This document shows positions 34,526 through 45,334 of a DNA stretch of 64,000 nucleotides, piece by piece. The DNA lies in assembly GCA_032717465.1 (NCBI GenBank), contig CM064632.1, forward strand, positions 22,711,385 to 22,775,384. The letters are read 5' to 3'. Both the position numbers and the translations under genes were made by a program. Each line of letters starts with the position of its first letter. Within the stretch, counting starts at the first letter, position 1. The stretch is from Coenobita brevimanus (Eukaryota; Arthropoda; Malacostraca; Decapoda; Coenobitidae). The notes under the pieces were generated by a model. The model made no database searches. It was not told where the DNA came from and was given only the letters and a program-made list of their open reading frames with translations.

Positions 34526-37500
34526 TTATGGAGGGAAAAATACGATGACTCTCGGAGAAAGTCTGGAAGAAGGGGGGGACGTTGAGGTGAGACAAAAATG
34601 GAAATGCAATACGTCGCTGTAGTGTGTAAAGTGGACAATCAAGGAAAATATGGCGTACAGAAAGAATGGTATTGCAACGAGTACAAAGGGGAGGCGATCA
34701 CCAGACATCAAATAAGAGTGGGTAAGTCGTGTATGACCGATTCTGAGGCGAGCTAAAGCCGTCTCCCACCTTCTATTACGGTGGCAAGGGGTCAACCAAT
34801 GAGAAATAAACGGTTTAACAACACGTAGTTTGTTATTAGTGATAGAGTCCCAACAAGACTGCCACCGGTGCTGAAGGAAGGATGACAGAGCAGGAAGAAG
34901 GTCAGAGACCGGAAATGAGGAAGGAAGGAGAGACATCCCTGCTAACTGCCATGCGAGCCAACTGATCAGCACGTTCATTGCCTGCGATGCCCACATGTCC
35001 TGGGACCCAACAGAACTGGACTGTTTTACGACGGGAGGAGATACAGAACAACCATTCCAAGATACAAAAGAACCAGAGGGTGAGAAGCCGAAGGTGACTG
35101 AAGAAGGATAGAGCACTATATGAATCAGAGAATATCACAAATGAGGAAGAAGAGGCATGACAAATATACTGCAACGCAAACAAGAGGGCATATAATTCTG
35201 CTGTTAGAACACTTGCATAGGTAGGAAGGCTAAAATGATAATGAGTGTCAGGAAAGAGTATCGCAAATCCAACGCCAGCAGGAGTTTTTGAACCATCAGT
35301 GTATATAGGGACTGCAGAGGAATGTTGGGAGAGATGGTCTGAAAACCGAGAACGAAGAATGAAAGGAGGAGAATTGGACTTGGAATAAGGGAAAATGGAA
35401 GAACAAATGTGGGGTCGAGGAAGTAACCATGGAGGAAAAAGACAAGTGCGGAAAGGAAAAACATTACTAACAGTAAGAGAGGAGCGCGAGAGAAGAGTAC
35501 GGGTTCGAACTGCAAATGGTGGCTTGGTCCTAGGAGTGGAAAATATGCCTGGGTCAGGACTGGGAGGAAGTAGAGAAGGGGTATGAGGAAAACAGTGCAA
35601 CTTAGCATAGGCACGAAGAGAAAGAAGAGCGCGACGACGGAAGTGATGGAACTCCTGATTCAGCATACAGACTCTCAACTGGGGAGGACTTAAAGGCACC
35701 AAGAGCCAGACGCAAACCGTAATGATGTACAGAATCAAGTTGTTGGAGGACGGTGTCTGAAGCAGAAGAATAGACTTGGCAAGCATAGTCAAGTTTGGAG
35801 AGAACGAGAACAATATGGAGGCGAAGGAGAGTAGCTCGATCAGCACCCCACGACACATGAGACAAAGTTTGCAAGAGACGGAGGCGTTGCAAGGCTGAGG
35901 TTTTCAAGGAGGTAATATGATCCTTCCAAGTAAGATGGGAATCGAAAAGAAGGCCAAGAAAGGAAGCGGAGGTTTTGTAAGGGAGAGGAGAGCCATAAAG
36001 AAAAAGAGGTGGTTGAGGAATATGATGAGAACGATTAAAAGTAATAGCATGAGACTTAAGAGGAGAGAACCGAAAGCCATGAGAAGTGGCCCATTCTGAG
36101 GCAGCGGAAACTGCACGTTGAATAAGAGCACCAAGGGCAGAGATGTCAGGATTTGAGGCATATATTGCAAAATCATCAACATACAAAGAAGAACGGACAC
36201 CAACTGGGAGACAAGCAACAATCCCATTAATTGCTAATAAAAATAGAGTAGTGCTAAGAACACTGCCTTGGGGAACACCTTCGTATTGTGGAAATGAGTC
36301 TGAATAGGTATGTTGAACACGGACTCTAAAGAAACGAGTTGGACAGAAAATTCTTTAAAAAGACACCAAGGTTACCATCAATACCACAAGAGCGAACTGT
36401 GCTTAAAATATGGTAGCGCTTCAGGCTGTGTCATAAGCTTTCTCAAGGTCGAAGAACACTGCGATAACAGATTGTTGAGTGGCAAAAGGCTGAACGGATA
36501 TAAGTCTCAAGATTTAGGAGGGGAGTTAAGGTGCCGCGAGCTTTTCGAAAACCAAATTGTGAAGAAGACAAAAGTTGCTTGGATTCTAGGAGCCACATAA
36601 GGCGATGATTTATCATACGCTCAAACAATTTGCAAAGACAGCTAGTAAGAGCAATGGGGCGATAATCTTGAGGGACATGGCCTTGCTTTCCCGGTTTAAG
36701 AAATGGGAGAATGACAGCATCACGAAATGAGGGGGGAAGAACACCCTCTGTCCAGATACGATTATAAATAGTTATTAATAAGGCCATGGCCTGAGGGGAA
36801 AGGTATGCCATCAGGACCCTCGCAAGTGTTCTTACACAGACGAAGGGCAGAGGTCAATTCATGGAGTGTGAATGGCGCGTTATATGACTGACTAGATGAC
36901 AGCTTGAAGACAACAGGCGTACATTCAGTAGCAGCTTTAAGGGTATGAAATTCAGGTGAGAGATGAGAGCCGCTACTAACATTACTGAAGTGACGACCTA
37001 AGCCATTAGCAACTAGATGAGCATCTGCTACTGACTCTCCATCTAAGTGTAGGACAGGGGAGGGCATAGGAAGATGCTTACCCGCTATTTTGCGTATACG
37101 TTTCCAGACAGATGCAATGGGTGTATTGGTAGTAATGGTGGAAACGTATGACCTCCAGCTACGGCGTTTAGCCTGTTTAACAATCGAAGACGGGCACGGG
37201 CCTTTTTAAACAGCAGAAATGCATTCTGTTCATCCGCAGTGTTGCGTTTGCGTAGGTAACTCTTCCAACGTGCACGTTTAACACGGAGTGCTACAGTACA
37301 GTCTGAATCCCACCAAGGTACACACTTAGAAGTAAAAGGACGGGACGACCTAGGGATCGCGGTCAAAGCTGCACTAAGAATTAATTCATTAAAATAAGTG
37401 AGCATATCTAAAATAGTAGAGAATGAAGAAGGAGGTACGGTAGGAACAGTCAGAGAAGTAAATGACGGCCAGTCAGCTTTCGGGAAACACCATCGAGGGG

Positions 37501-38150
37501 GTCTGAGTACAGGACGATATGTGGTAAGAGTAAGTTTGATAGGAAAGTGGTCGCTATATAAAACGTCTGAAAGAAGAGACCAATGGAAATCTAGGGAAAG
37601 AGAAGGGGAGCATAGGGAGAGATCAAGACAGGAAAAAGTGTGAGTTCTAGAGTCAAAATGTGTATAAGTTCCTGTATTCAGTATGGATAAATCGTTATTA
37701 AAAATAAAAGATTCAAGGTGGCGGCCACGCAAATTTGTAACATCATCGCCCCACAAAGCGTGGCGACAGTTAAAATCTCCCATTAATAAAATTGGAGTGG
37801 GTAATTGTGATAATAAAAGGGTTAAAGCTGGGAAATCAATAAGTTGGGAGGGAGAGAAATATACAGACACTATCGTAATCCATTGTTCGAGAAAAACACG
37901 AACAAAATGACATGGAACAGTGGTGTGAAGCGACAGATATTCTAATGGGACTGTGTTATGAACTAAAATGGCGGAAACAGGAAGAGAAGCAGGAGAAAAC
38001 AAAGAAACAATAGTCAGGTATGGGTACTGGTGGGGAAGACAAACGTAGTTCTTGTAAACAGACTATTGAAGGATGGTGAATTGAAAGTAGATAACGTAGA
38101 TCATTACGGTGGGCCATGAAACTTCACATGTTCCATTGTAAAAGAGACAT
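34526..38150 (-). pseudogene. LINE ORF2: endonuclease-RT-RNase H, frameshifted
   Basis: Begins at the ATG at 38150 (MSLLQWN), with a TGA two codons later and a frameshift near 38003. Segments in order: AP endonuclease in 38002-37085 (GDFNCRHALWGD, then SDHFPIKLTL); RT fingers in 37067-36762 and 36811-36443 (PIALTSCLCKLFERMI, SSQFGFRKARGT); RT palm in 36186-35602 with the intact catalytic MYVDDFAIYAS; RNase H in 35858-34902 with YTDGSK, TAELYALL, FSDSYSAL and GNERADQLA, so all four acidic residues are present; C-terminal sequence down to about 34526. It would nick target DNA and reverse-transcribe the element RNA. Catalytic residues survive but at least five frame changes disable it. Confidence 0.85.
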
Positions 38151-38284
38151 ATTAAAATTGTATAACACTAAAAAGTAAAATAAAAGAACTAAAAGTAAAA
38201 TCAAAGAAAAGTAAAAGGTTACCAAAAATTTACAAAGAATAAAATATAGTAAAAAACGAATTTATGTTGAACGGGTATCACACA

Positions 38285-40258
38285 TCACCGGGTTGGTTCA
38301 ATGGTAGGAATAGGAGCAGAGTGTGGAAGAAGTGAATGAGTAGGACGGTCGCTATAGCCTGGTGGCATAGGGAGGGATAAAGGAGAGGGATTAGAACATG
38401 AAAGAGGGGCAGAAGGGGAAGGAGGGATGGGAGTGGGAGGAAGATCAGAAGGAGCTGAATGGACTTCTGCTGTATGACGGCTTTTTGGGGGACTCAGTGG
38501 TTCTTGTAAAGGAGTTGCTAAGTATTCCATAATATCTGAGAGAGTTTCACTCTCGGCACCTGTTGATTGTGTCATCTGTGGTGTTGACAGGGGAGCTGGA
38601 ACTGGTTGTGAAGTGGTTTGAGGAGTCCGGATAGGGTTGGAAGTAGCTGATCGTTGGGTTGAGACAGGGATCTTTGTTGTTGGTGTCACGGAGGGCGAAG
38701 GACGAGTAATTCGCATTTTACGAGTTGGGGGAGAGTGTGTGGGTTTTGTGGTACCCTTGGTATCCGATGTGGTGGGAGGCAGCCCACGTTTGCCAGAGGC
38801 AGGCAGACGGCGGGCATCACGCTGTGGCAGAGGAAGTAACTGTTGGTGTTGGGAAGAGGATGAGCGGGGTGGAGCAGCAGAACTGGAAGGGTGATGGGGG
38901 GAAGAGAGGGGAGTGGACAACGGAAGTGACAAGGAGGAGGTAGGAGTGGAAGAGTCTAGGGCAGAGAAAGAGTTGGAAATAGAAACTGAAGGGGCCTGAG
39001 AGTAGGAGGCAGAACAAGAGGAGGGAGAAGGGGAGGTGGAAGAGGGGAGAGTAGAGACAGATGGAGAGGAGACAATAGTGACAGTCAGAGGGGTAGGTGA
39101 AGAGGAGGTATGAGTAGGGACAGGAAAAGAGGTTGAAATAGTAGAGGAGCTGGTGGCTGGCGATACCAAGGGGACAGGTGTGTCAGATAAGGTGATGGTA
39201 GAAAAGCAGTTAGAGTGTGTCGTGGTTGTAGTATGGTAGGACTGAGAGGTGGCAGAGGTAGTGGAAATAGGCTGGGCCACTCGAGCATAGGTAACACGGG
39301 AGGAGAATCCTAAATCACGGGCACGTTGACGGGCTGCACGGAGGGAGAGACCTTCTTTCCAGCGAATCCTTGCGACTTCCGATTCAAAAATGTATTCTGG
39401 ACAGTTCCGGGACGAGGCAGCATGAGAACCTTGGCAGTTCGGGCAGACTTGGTTCTGTGCTACGCAGGCTAAGGAGGTGTGGCCGGGTTGGGCGCAGGTT
39501 GGGCACACTGCCTCTGACCTGCAGGTATTTAGCTGGGTGGCCGTAGCGCCAACAAGAAGAGCACTGTCGAGGACGAGGCGTATATTCTTTGACTGCAAGT
39601 CGTGTACCACCAATGATGAGAGAGGCAGGTAAATCGCGGTCTTTAAAGATTATTTTGGCAATGTTGGCGGAGTACTTGCGGCGCCCCTGGGGGGGAAGTG
39701 TGTAGCACTGAACAGATATTACTGGTGGTTGTTGTGCAGACAAGATTGCTTGGATGTCTGCGGAACATTCTCTGAGAAGTTACGATCTCCAATTGTTATG
39801 TATGAGGGAATGAGAACAGTTCCAGTACTAGAGTTTAATTGGAGATCTGGAGTTGCTGAGATGGGATGGCCAGAGGGATCGGTGAGCGACCTCACCTTCT
39901 CAGCCTGTGCAGCAGTTTTAACGGTCAAGAGGCGGTCTCCATTTGGTCGTGATGTGAAAGTGACGTCGGGACCTATTTGTTGAAGGAGAGAGAGATGGAG
40001 GGTGAGGTCATTTGTTGTGGGTTCAATGTTGAAAAATTTTGGCCATGTCTGGCGACCAAAAATTGATGTTATTGTTGGAGGGTTTGGAAAGAGGGGAGGG
40101 GGAAGGAGAGGGGGGGGAGAAGAAGAAACAGAAGGATAGGAAGAGGAAGAAAGAGGCGGAAAAGTAGGGGGAGGGGGATCCGCCTGACCGGGAGAAGGTT
40201 TTGGAGGAGCATCTCCCGTTGCTCCTTGGGGTTTGTTTATAATTTCATTATTGGCCAT
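38285..40258 (-). pseudogene. LINE ORF1: CCHC RNA-binding Gag-like protein, frameshifted
   Basis: Starts at MANNEIINK (40258), followed by a proline/serine-rich N-terminus and a globular stretch (PSYITIGDRNFSENV). Frame changes near 39730 and 39600 move the reading into 39743-39384 and 39613-38285. Zinc knuckles: CSSCWRYGHPAKY (last Cys lost at the frameshift), CPTCAQPGHTSLAC and CPNCQGSHAASSRNC. A long serine/threonine/proline-rich C-terminal half follows to the stop at 38285. ORF1 proteins of this type coat the LINE RNA. ORF2 starts about 135 bp downstream. Confidence 0.8.
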
Positions 40259-40639
40259 GGTGAGCCTAATTATTTAAGCGGGAATTAACTAGTCCACTCC
40301 TGAGAGCCCGAGTCAAGAGTAAGGGTGAAAGAAACAAGGGCTACCGTACCCATGGTTCCCTGAGGCCGTTTGCGACTGACATAAAAGAGACAGCCTTGCA
40401 TCCCATCAGCACGGCTCTCACACCTTAGGAAGGTGAGAAGAAAGAAAATAAAAGAAGAAAAGAGAAGAAAAAGGACCAAGCAAAATTAGTAGGGCCAAGG
40501 ACTGGGACCCAAGGGTGGGGGAAGCAGGGTATAGGAGGAAGCAGGGTATAGGGGGGAAGAAGGGCATAGGGAAACCACCCCCACCATCAGGTCCCAGCCC
40601 CAGACCCCTGAGCCCCCCCACGACTACAACGGGCTTGGT

Positions 40640-41767
40640 TTTGGGGGGGGTCACAGAATCAGAACGAATTCCCAAACTTGAACAGAGTGTGTTATATCCT
40701 TCATCCAAACGACTAAGATAATCTGCCCCAACGTTCTCTGCTCCTTTAATGTACTCTGCACTGTACTCAAATTGCTGCATATATAATGCCCACCGCATAA
40801 TCCTTGCACTGGAATTCTTAGCAGTCTTGAGGTAATGAAGAGGCAGATGATCTGTCTGAACAACAAACCTTCGTCCATACAAAAATTGGCGAAACTTTCT
40901 TACACCCTCAATGATTGCTAATAACTCTCTTTCAACAACACTGTAGTTCGTCTCCGCTTGTCCCAGCTTCCTGCTATGTAGTAGGATATAGGCCACAGTT
41001 CATTTCCATGGGACTGCATCAGCACAGCACCAATACCCACACCTGACGCGTCTGTTCTTAAAACAAAGTCTTTAGATAAATCTGGCAAATGGAGAATAGG
41101 CTTATTAGTCATTTTGTTCTTTAGAGTATCAAATGCTCTTTGCTCTAAATCTATCCACACTACCTTATTTGGACTGCTCTTCTTTGTTAGATTGGTTAAT
41201 GGCTCTGCAATTGTAGAGTAGTTTGGTATGAATGCACTGTAATAGCCTGTTAGTCCCAAGAACGAACGAACTTGTTTTTTAGTTCTGGGGGCAGAAGCTT
41301 CAACTATTATCCCAACCTTATCATTCTGGGGCTGGCATATCCCATTTCCTATTCTATGACCAAGGAAATCCACTTCAACTTGACCCACTACACATTTGGA
41401 TGGATTTACTACTAAGCCTGCTTCCTTAAGTCTGAAAAATACCTGATCCAGCAATTTCAAATGCTCATGAAAAGTCAAGGAATGTACCAAAATGTCATCA
41501 ACAAATATTTCTATGCCAGACATACCTCCCAACACACTCTTCATTGTCCTGTTAAACACTGCAGGTGAATTGCACAAGCCAAAAGGAAGGACTTTAAATT
41601 GATATAAACCCTTGGGAGTACTACATGCAGTGTACTTCCTACTATCCACATGCAATGGAATCTGCCAGAATCCTTTAGAAAGATCTAGTTTTGAAAAATA
41701 TCGGGACCCTGATAATTTTGAAAAGATATTCCCCTGGTCAAACATAGACTCTGCATCAAACTGAGTT
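40640..41767 (-). pseudogene. GmrB reverse transcriptase (C-terminal two thirds) and RNase H
   Basis: 41745-40918 carries RT: KLDLSKGFWQIPL, LPFGLCNSPAVFNR, the intact catalytic IFVDDILVH and FLGLTGYYSAFIPNY, then the RNase H start LRTDASGVGIGAVL. A frameshift near 40970 moves RNase H into 40996-40640: VERELLAIIEG, VQTDHLPLHYL and GADYLSRLDEG, completing the D-E-D-D set. The frame then runs into LINE sequence near 40625. The RT N-terminal part lies to the right of the SINE (41964-42224). No integrase follows; it is upstream. Confidence 0.9.
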
Positions 41768-41962
41768 TTTCATTTTTTCATTCATTGCCAGACGCTATGT
41801 ATCCCAAACGGGGTGGCCAAGGGCTTAGAGTTGTTTTACAGGGAGGGGCACTAATCCTCCACCAATCCCACTTCACACGTAGGGAGAACGTTATGCCAAC
41901 AGCATCTTGTGTTCCCAGGCGGTCACCCATCCAAGTACTAACCAGACCCACACCATTTAATT
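41768..41962 (-). mobile_element. 5S rRNA-derived SINE ('SINE-5S'), inserted in GmrB RT
   Basis: On the minus strand, GTGTGGGTCTGGTTAGTACT then TGGATGGGTGACCGCCTGGG, AACACAAGATGCTGTTGGCA matches the 3' half of eukaryotic 5S rRNA (roughly nt 62-119) including the box C region. A ~115-bp unrelated body follows (GTGCCCCTCCCTGTAAAACA, then CATAGCGTCTGGCAATGAAT) and an A-rich end. It interrupts the RT frame of GmrB between the FRKLN motif and FDQGN. The 5S head lacks the first ~60 nt including box A, so it is 5'-truncated. The same body, with a different head, is present at 57430-57552. Confidence 0.8.
41894..41953 (-). ncRNA. 5S rRNA-like segment (3' half, SINE head)
   Basis: About 60 bp with strong identity to 5S rRNA box C and the 3' stem (TTAGTACTTGGATGGGTGAC, CGCCTGGGAACACAAG). 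It is a retroposed fragment, not a functional 5S gene. Confidence 0.8.
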
Positions 41963-41963
41963 T

Positions 41964-42224
41964 CCTAAAGTCTCCACAGAGTCTCACTCCTTTATCCTTT
42001 TTACGTACAACCACTACAAGACTATTATAGGGAGCATTAGATTATTCAATTATTCCTGCTTCTTCCAATGCATTAAGTTCTTTCTCTACCTCAGCTTGCA
42101 AGCTATATGGTATAGCATAAGGCTTACTTCGAACACGGGTTTTGTCAGTCAAAACAATTTCATGGGGAGGAACATTTGCTAGCTTTGGTGTACTAGAGAA
42201 CACCTCTGAGTACATACTCAACAA
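41964..42224 (-). pseudogene. GmrB reverse transcriptase N-terminal part
   Basis: 42224-42042 reads SEVFSSTPKLANVPPHEIVL through RVRSKPYAIPYSLQAEVEKE to LEEAGIIE, the N-terminal RT signature of gypsy elements. After a frame break near 42040 it continues with MVVRKKDKGVRLCGDFRKLN up to the SINE insertion. It follows directly on the integrase end (42240), with no RT-RNase H upstream, which shows the IN-RT order. Confidence 0.85.
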
Positions 42225-42239
42225 ATCACATATCTTACC

Positions 42240-43140
42240 TCACTCTAATGGAGACAAAGTTACTGACAACTCTACATCTTTCCAAGACTTCTCAGTGGTT
42301 GGTATAGGTAGCAAAAGATTTTCAACCTCGTCAGAGTACTCAATAACTATAGCAGCACTTACATCTGATTCGGCTACATCACAATCATCTGGATCGTAGT
42401 CTACTTCATATTTCTTCAGCATATTCACATGAAATCTTTTCTTCTTCCCCCTTATATCTATTACATAATTCAAAGCAGAAGGACACTCTACAATCTTATA
42501 TGGACCTCTCCAGTTCATGAGTAATGTATTATGGTCAGTTGGTAAAAGCAGCAAAACTTGATCACCCACCTTGAAAGTTCTGTCACTAGCCCTACGATTA
42601 TAGTAACTCTTAGCCAACTCCTGTGCCTTATCTAATTCTTCCCTTGCTAGCTTACATGTGTTTTCCAATCTCTCACCGAGATCTAGAACATAGCTGTAGG
42701 TACTAACAGTCTCGGGTGTGCTGACCGATCCATCCCAAATCTCTCTTAGTACATCCAAAGGACCCCTCACTGTTCTTCCATAAACTAACTCAAAAGGGGA
42801 GAATCTAGTACTTGACTGGAGTGCTTCTCTACATGCAAAGAGCAATGGTGCTATGTATCTTGGCCAATCCTTAGGTGCCTCATCACACATTCGTTTCAGC
42901 ATTTTCTTAAGTGTACAGTTAAATCTTTCTACTAAGCCATTACACATAGGATGAAATGGAGTGGTTTTAAGAGATTTTATTGACAATAACCGTTCAACTT
43001 CCCTCATCATTGCTGAAGTAAATTGGCTCCCTCTGTCAGTCAAAACCTCCTTTGGAATACCAATTCTAGAATAGATCTGCATCAACGCATCCGCCACTGT
43101 AGTAGTCTCTATATTAGGCAAGGCAACTGCTTCTGGATAC
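42240..43140 (-). pseudogene. GmrB integrase, core C-terminal part and GPY/F module
   Basis: Continues the integrase interrupted by GmrA copy 2; the stop is at 42240-42242. Visible: LTDRGSQFTS (second catalytic Asp), NGLVERFNCTLKK (catalytic Glu), SPFELVYGRTVRGPL, then the GPY/F module NWRGPYKIVECPSALNYVI and HVNMLKKY. An acidic linker leads to RT. The frame resumes in phase with the part at 48598-49196 if the GmrA insertion and one copy of its 4-bp duplication are disregarded, so only the insertion breaks this domain. Confidence 0.9.
43137..43140 (+). other. target-site duplication ATAC (left) of GmrA copy 2
   Basis: ATAC immediately before the GmrA LTR, repeated at 48594-48597. Confidence 0.85.
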
Positions 43141-43925
43141 TGTTACGGAACAGAGAAAGATAATGTACACTTTAAGTGAGAATACGAAGAGTCACTACTG
43201 TCCCGTAAAGTTCCAGGTTCAAAACAAAAGAGTTAGGTAAAATTACAAGTTAAAGTTTAATGCTTAAACTAACAACAAAACATTCAGGACTCATAAGGAT
43301 AATGTAATGGCAAATAAACAGGTTAAATATATGGTTAACTGCAATAGCCTCTATTAACACGAAATTAGCAAGAGTAAATTTATCTAAGTCAGCCCTGATA
43401 AAATGAGATACCAGATAATACTCAGTGAATGCCAGATAAATAATTACAGATACAAACTATTATCAAAAATGACTGACACCCTACATGAATTACAAAACTT
43501 CACTAGGCCTACAAATTAAACTTATGCTATACAGTACAAGAAAAAATGCAACAACAGTTATACTCAAATTACACACAGCTGCTAGATGTTTGGAGATTTC
43601 TGGAGCACTCACAATAATAATAACTGAACAGGGGAGGACAGAGATGTGAACAAAATGAGGAGCAGATCTAAGTGGCAATGATGCAGAGACATGAGCTCAT
43701 TATATAGGGGCCAGCAGAGCTTGATACAACTTGTAAGAGGGACGCGCAAATGAAGCCATGGGGACAAAGAGATGAAAATCCCGCACTGAAACAACAGAAA
43801 TGACGACTTACTCTACTATAACGGTAGAAAGGGGGAACTGAGGCAGAACACGCTCGTGATCAAACATGCAGCATACTGTGCGTTAAAATTACACAAAGGA
43901 TGATGAAATAATAGGCTATGTAACA
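43141..43925 (-). repeat. GmrA copy 2 3' LTR
   Basis: 785 bp, direct repeat of 47804-48593. Carries the TATA-like GAGCTCATTATATAGGGGCC (plus-strand reading, about 43691-43710). Confidence 0.92.
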
Positions 43926-45238
43926 CCTCCCCACAAAGAAAAAAGAAATTTACAAAGGAAATTTCTTATTACTCTAAAACAATCTGTATATGGCATTACA
44001 GACCATGCAAAGGTCTTTCCTAATGTTACAGAACATGAGATCTCCCTAGCACGTTCAGTCATAGGTACTTGCCAGTATCCCTTTAACAAATCAAACTTAC
44101 TTATGTACCTAGCCTTTCCGATCTTGTCTATGCAATCTTCCACACGAGGGAGAGGGTAAGTGTCTGTTTTAGTTATCTGATTAACACGTCTGTGGTCAAT
44201 GCAAAGCCGCTGTGACCCACCTGGCTTAGGGACCAGAGTGACAGGAGAACTCCACTCGCTCTGACAGGGCTCAATCATCTTGTGGTCCAACAGGTAGCCA
44301 AGCTCCTTCTGGATGAGAGGAACTTTCACTGGGTTCACACGGTAAGGAGGCAGTTTAATTGGCTTTGCGTCTCCAACCTCGACATCATGCATCAACACAG
44401 TAGTTCTTCCTGGAGTGGCATGGAACACTTGCGGGTACTCCTGCAGTAATGCCGAAAACTCCTGCCTTTCCTCGGGAGCTAGATGAGAAAGCTTAGTCTG
44501 GAGATCATTCATGATATCAGGATTCTTCCCCAAACTATCACTCAGGCTCATGCTGCATGGGAGAACTTCACCTGTAGACTCGGGTGGAACAGCTACAGTG
44601 CAGACTGGATTATTTTCGTCCCGCCTGTGATATAACTTTAGCATGTTGATGTGACATAGTTGCTTGCTCTTTCTACGATCTGGTGTGGCGATGACATAGT
44701 TGACATCACTGAGTTTCTTCTCCACGAAATAAGGGCCACTAAACTTGGCTTGAAGAGGTTGCCCATGAACTGGTAGCAGAATCAAAACCTGATCTCCTGG
44801 CTGAAAGTGGCGTAACCTGGACTTCTTATCATACCAAGTCTTCATCTTCTGAGCAGCTCCTAAATTCTCTCTCGCCAGCTGTAAAGCAGTGGACAGCCGT
44901 TCTTTGAACTTCATCACATACTCCAGCAGGTTGACGTCATCTTCCTCCGACAGCCAGCATTCCTTGAGTAGCTTAAGGGGTCCTCTTACTTCATGGCCAA
45001 ACAGTAGTTCAAAAGGTGAGAAGCCCAGTGATTCATTTGGAGATTCTCTTGCAGCAAATACAACGAATGGAAGACCTTTATCCCAGTCTTTCTGATGTTC
45101 CAAACAGTATTTCTTGAGCATCGATTTGAGTGTTTGATGATATCTCTCCAACGCTCCTTGGGTCTGGGGATGGTAAGCTGAAGACGTGATCTGGGTGATG
45201 CCCAACTCTTTCAGAGACTGCTTGAAAACGTTTGACAT
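43916..45238 (-). pseudogene. GmrA copy 2 integrase C-terminal part joined to truncated RT
   Basis: A 440-residue frame. Residues about 1-130: integrase core end with TQGALERYHQTLK (catalytic Glu) and FSPFELLFGHEVRGPL. About 165-215: GPY/F module (FSGPYFVEKKLSDVNYVI, then HINMLKLYHRR). About 225-300: linker (LSHLAPEERQEFSALLQEYP). From about 300: RT N-terminus (KLPPYRVNPVKVPLIQKELG, then WSSPVTLVPKPGGSQRLCID) and palm start KFDLLKGYWQVPM. The frame is cut after VMPY and ends in the LTR edge, without a YxDD box. This is direct evidence that integrase and RT are encoded in that order in one frame. Confidence 0.92.
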
Positions 45239-45334
45239 GAAATTACTTCCCGGTCTGACTGTACCTCCTTGGGCAGACCAAACTTTGTGAAGAATCCTAG
45301 CATTTCCTTAACCACGTTCTTTGCCGAGATGTTT

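Larger units (their letters stand above)
34410..40625 (-). mobile_element. I/Nimb-like LINE (non-LTR retrotransposon), near full length, inserted in GmrB
   Basis: Minus-strand element with a Gag-like ORF1 (three CCHC knuckles) and an ORF2 containing, in order, AP endonuclease, reverse transcriptase and RNase H. An RNase H after RT combined with a CCHC ORF1 points to the I superfamily (I/Nimb type). It separates GmrB RNase H (ending near 40640) from the GmrB tail (34201-34408). Edges are approximate: I saw no clear poly-A tail or target-site duplication. Several frameshifts and a nonsense codon break both ORFs. Confidence 0.8.

Noticed and set aside
38637..38943. Plus-strand Gly/Val-rich frames
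   Set aside because: Antisense shadows of the Ser/Thr/Pro-rich LINE ORF1 on the minus strand.
41894..41953. Functional 5S rRNA gene
   Set aside because: Only the 3' half is present, with no box A, and it is fused to a SINE body inside an RT gene.
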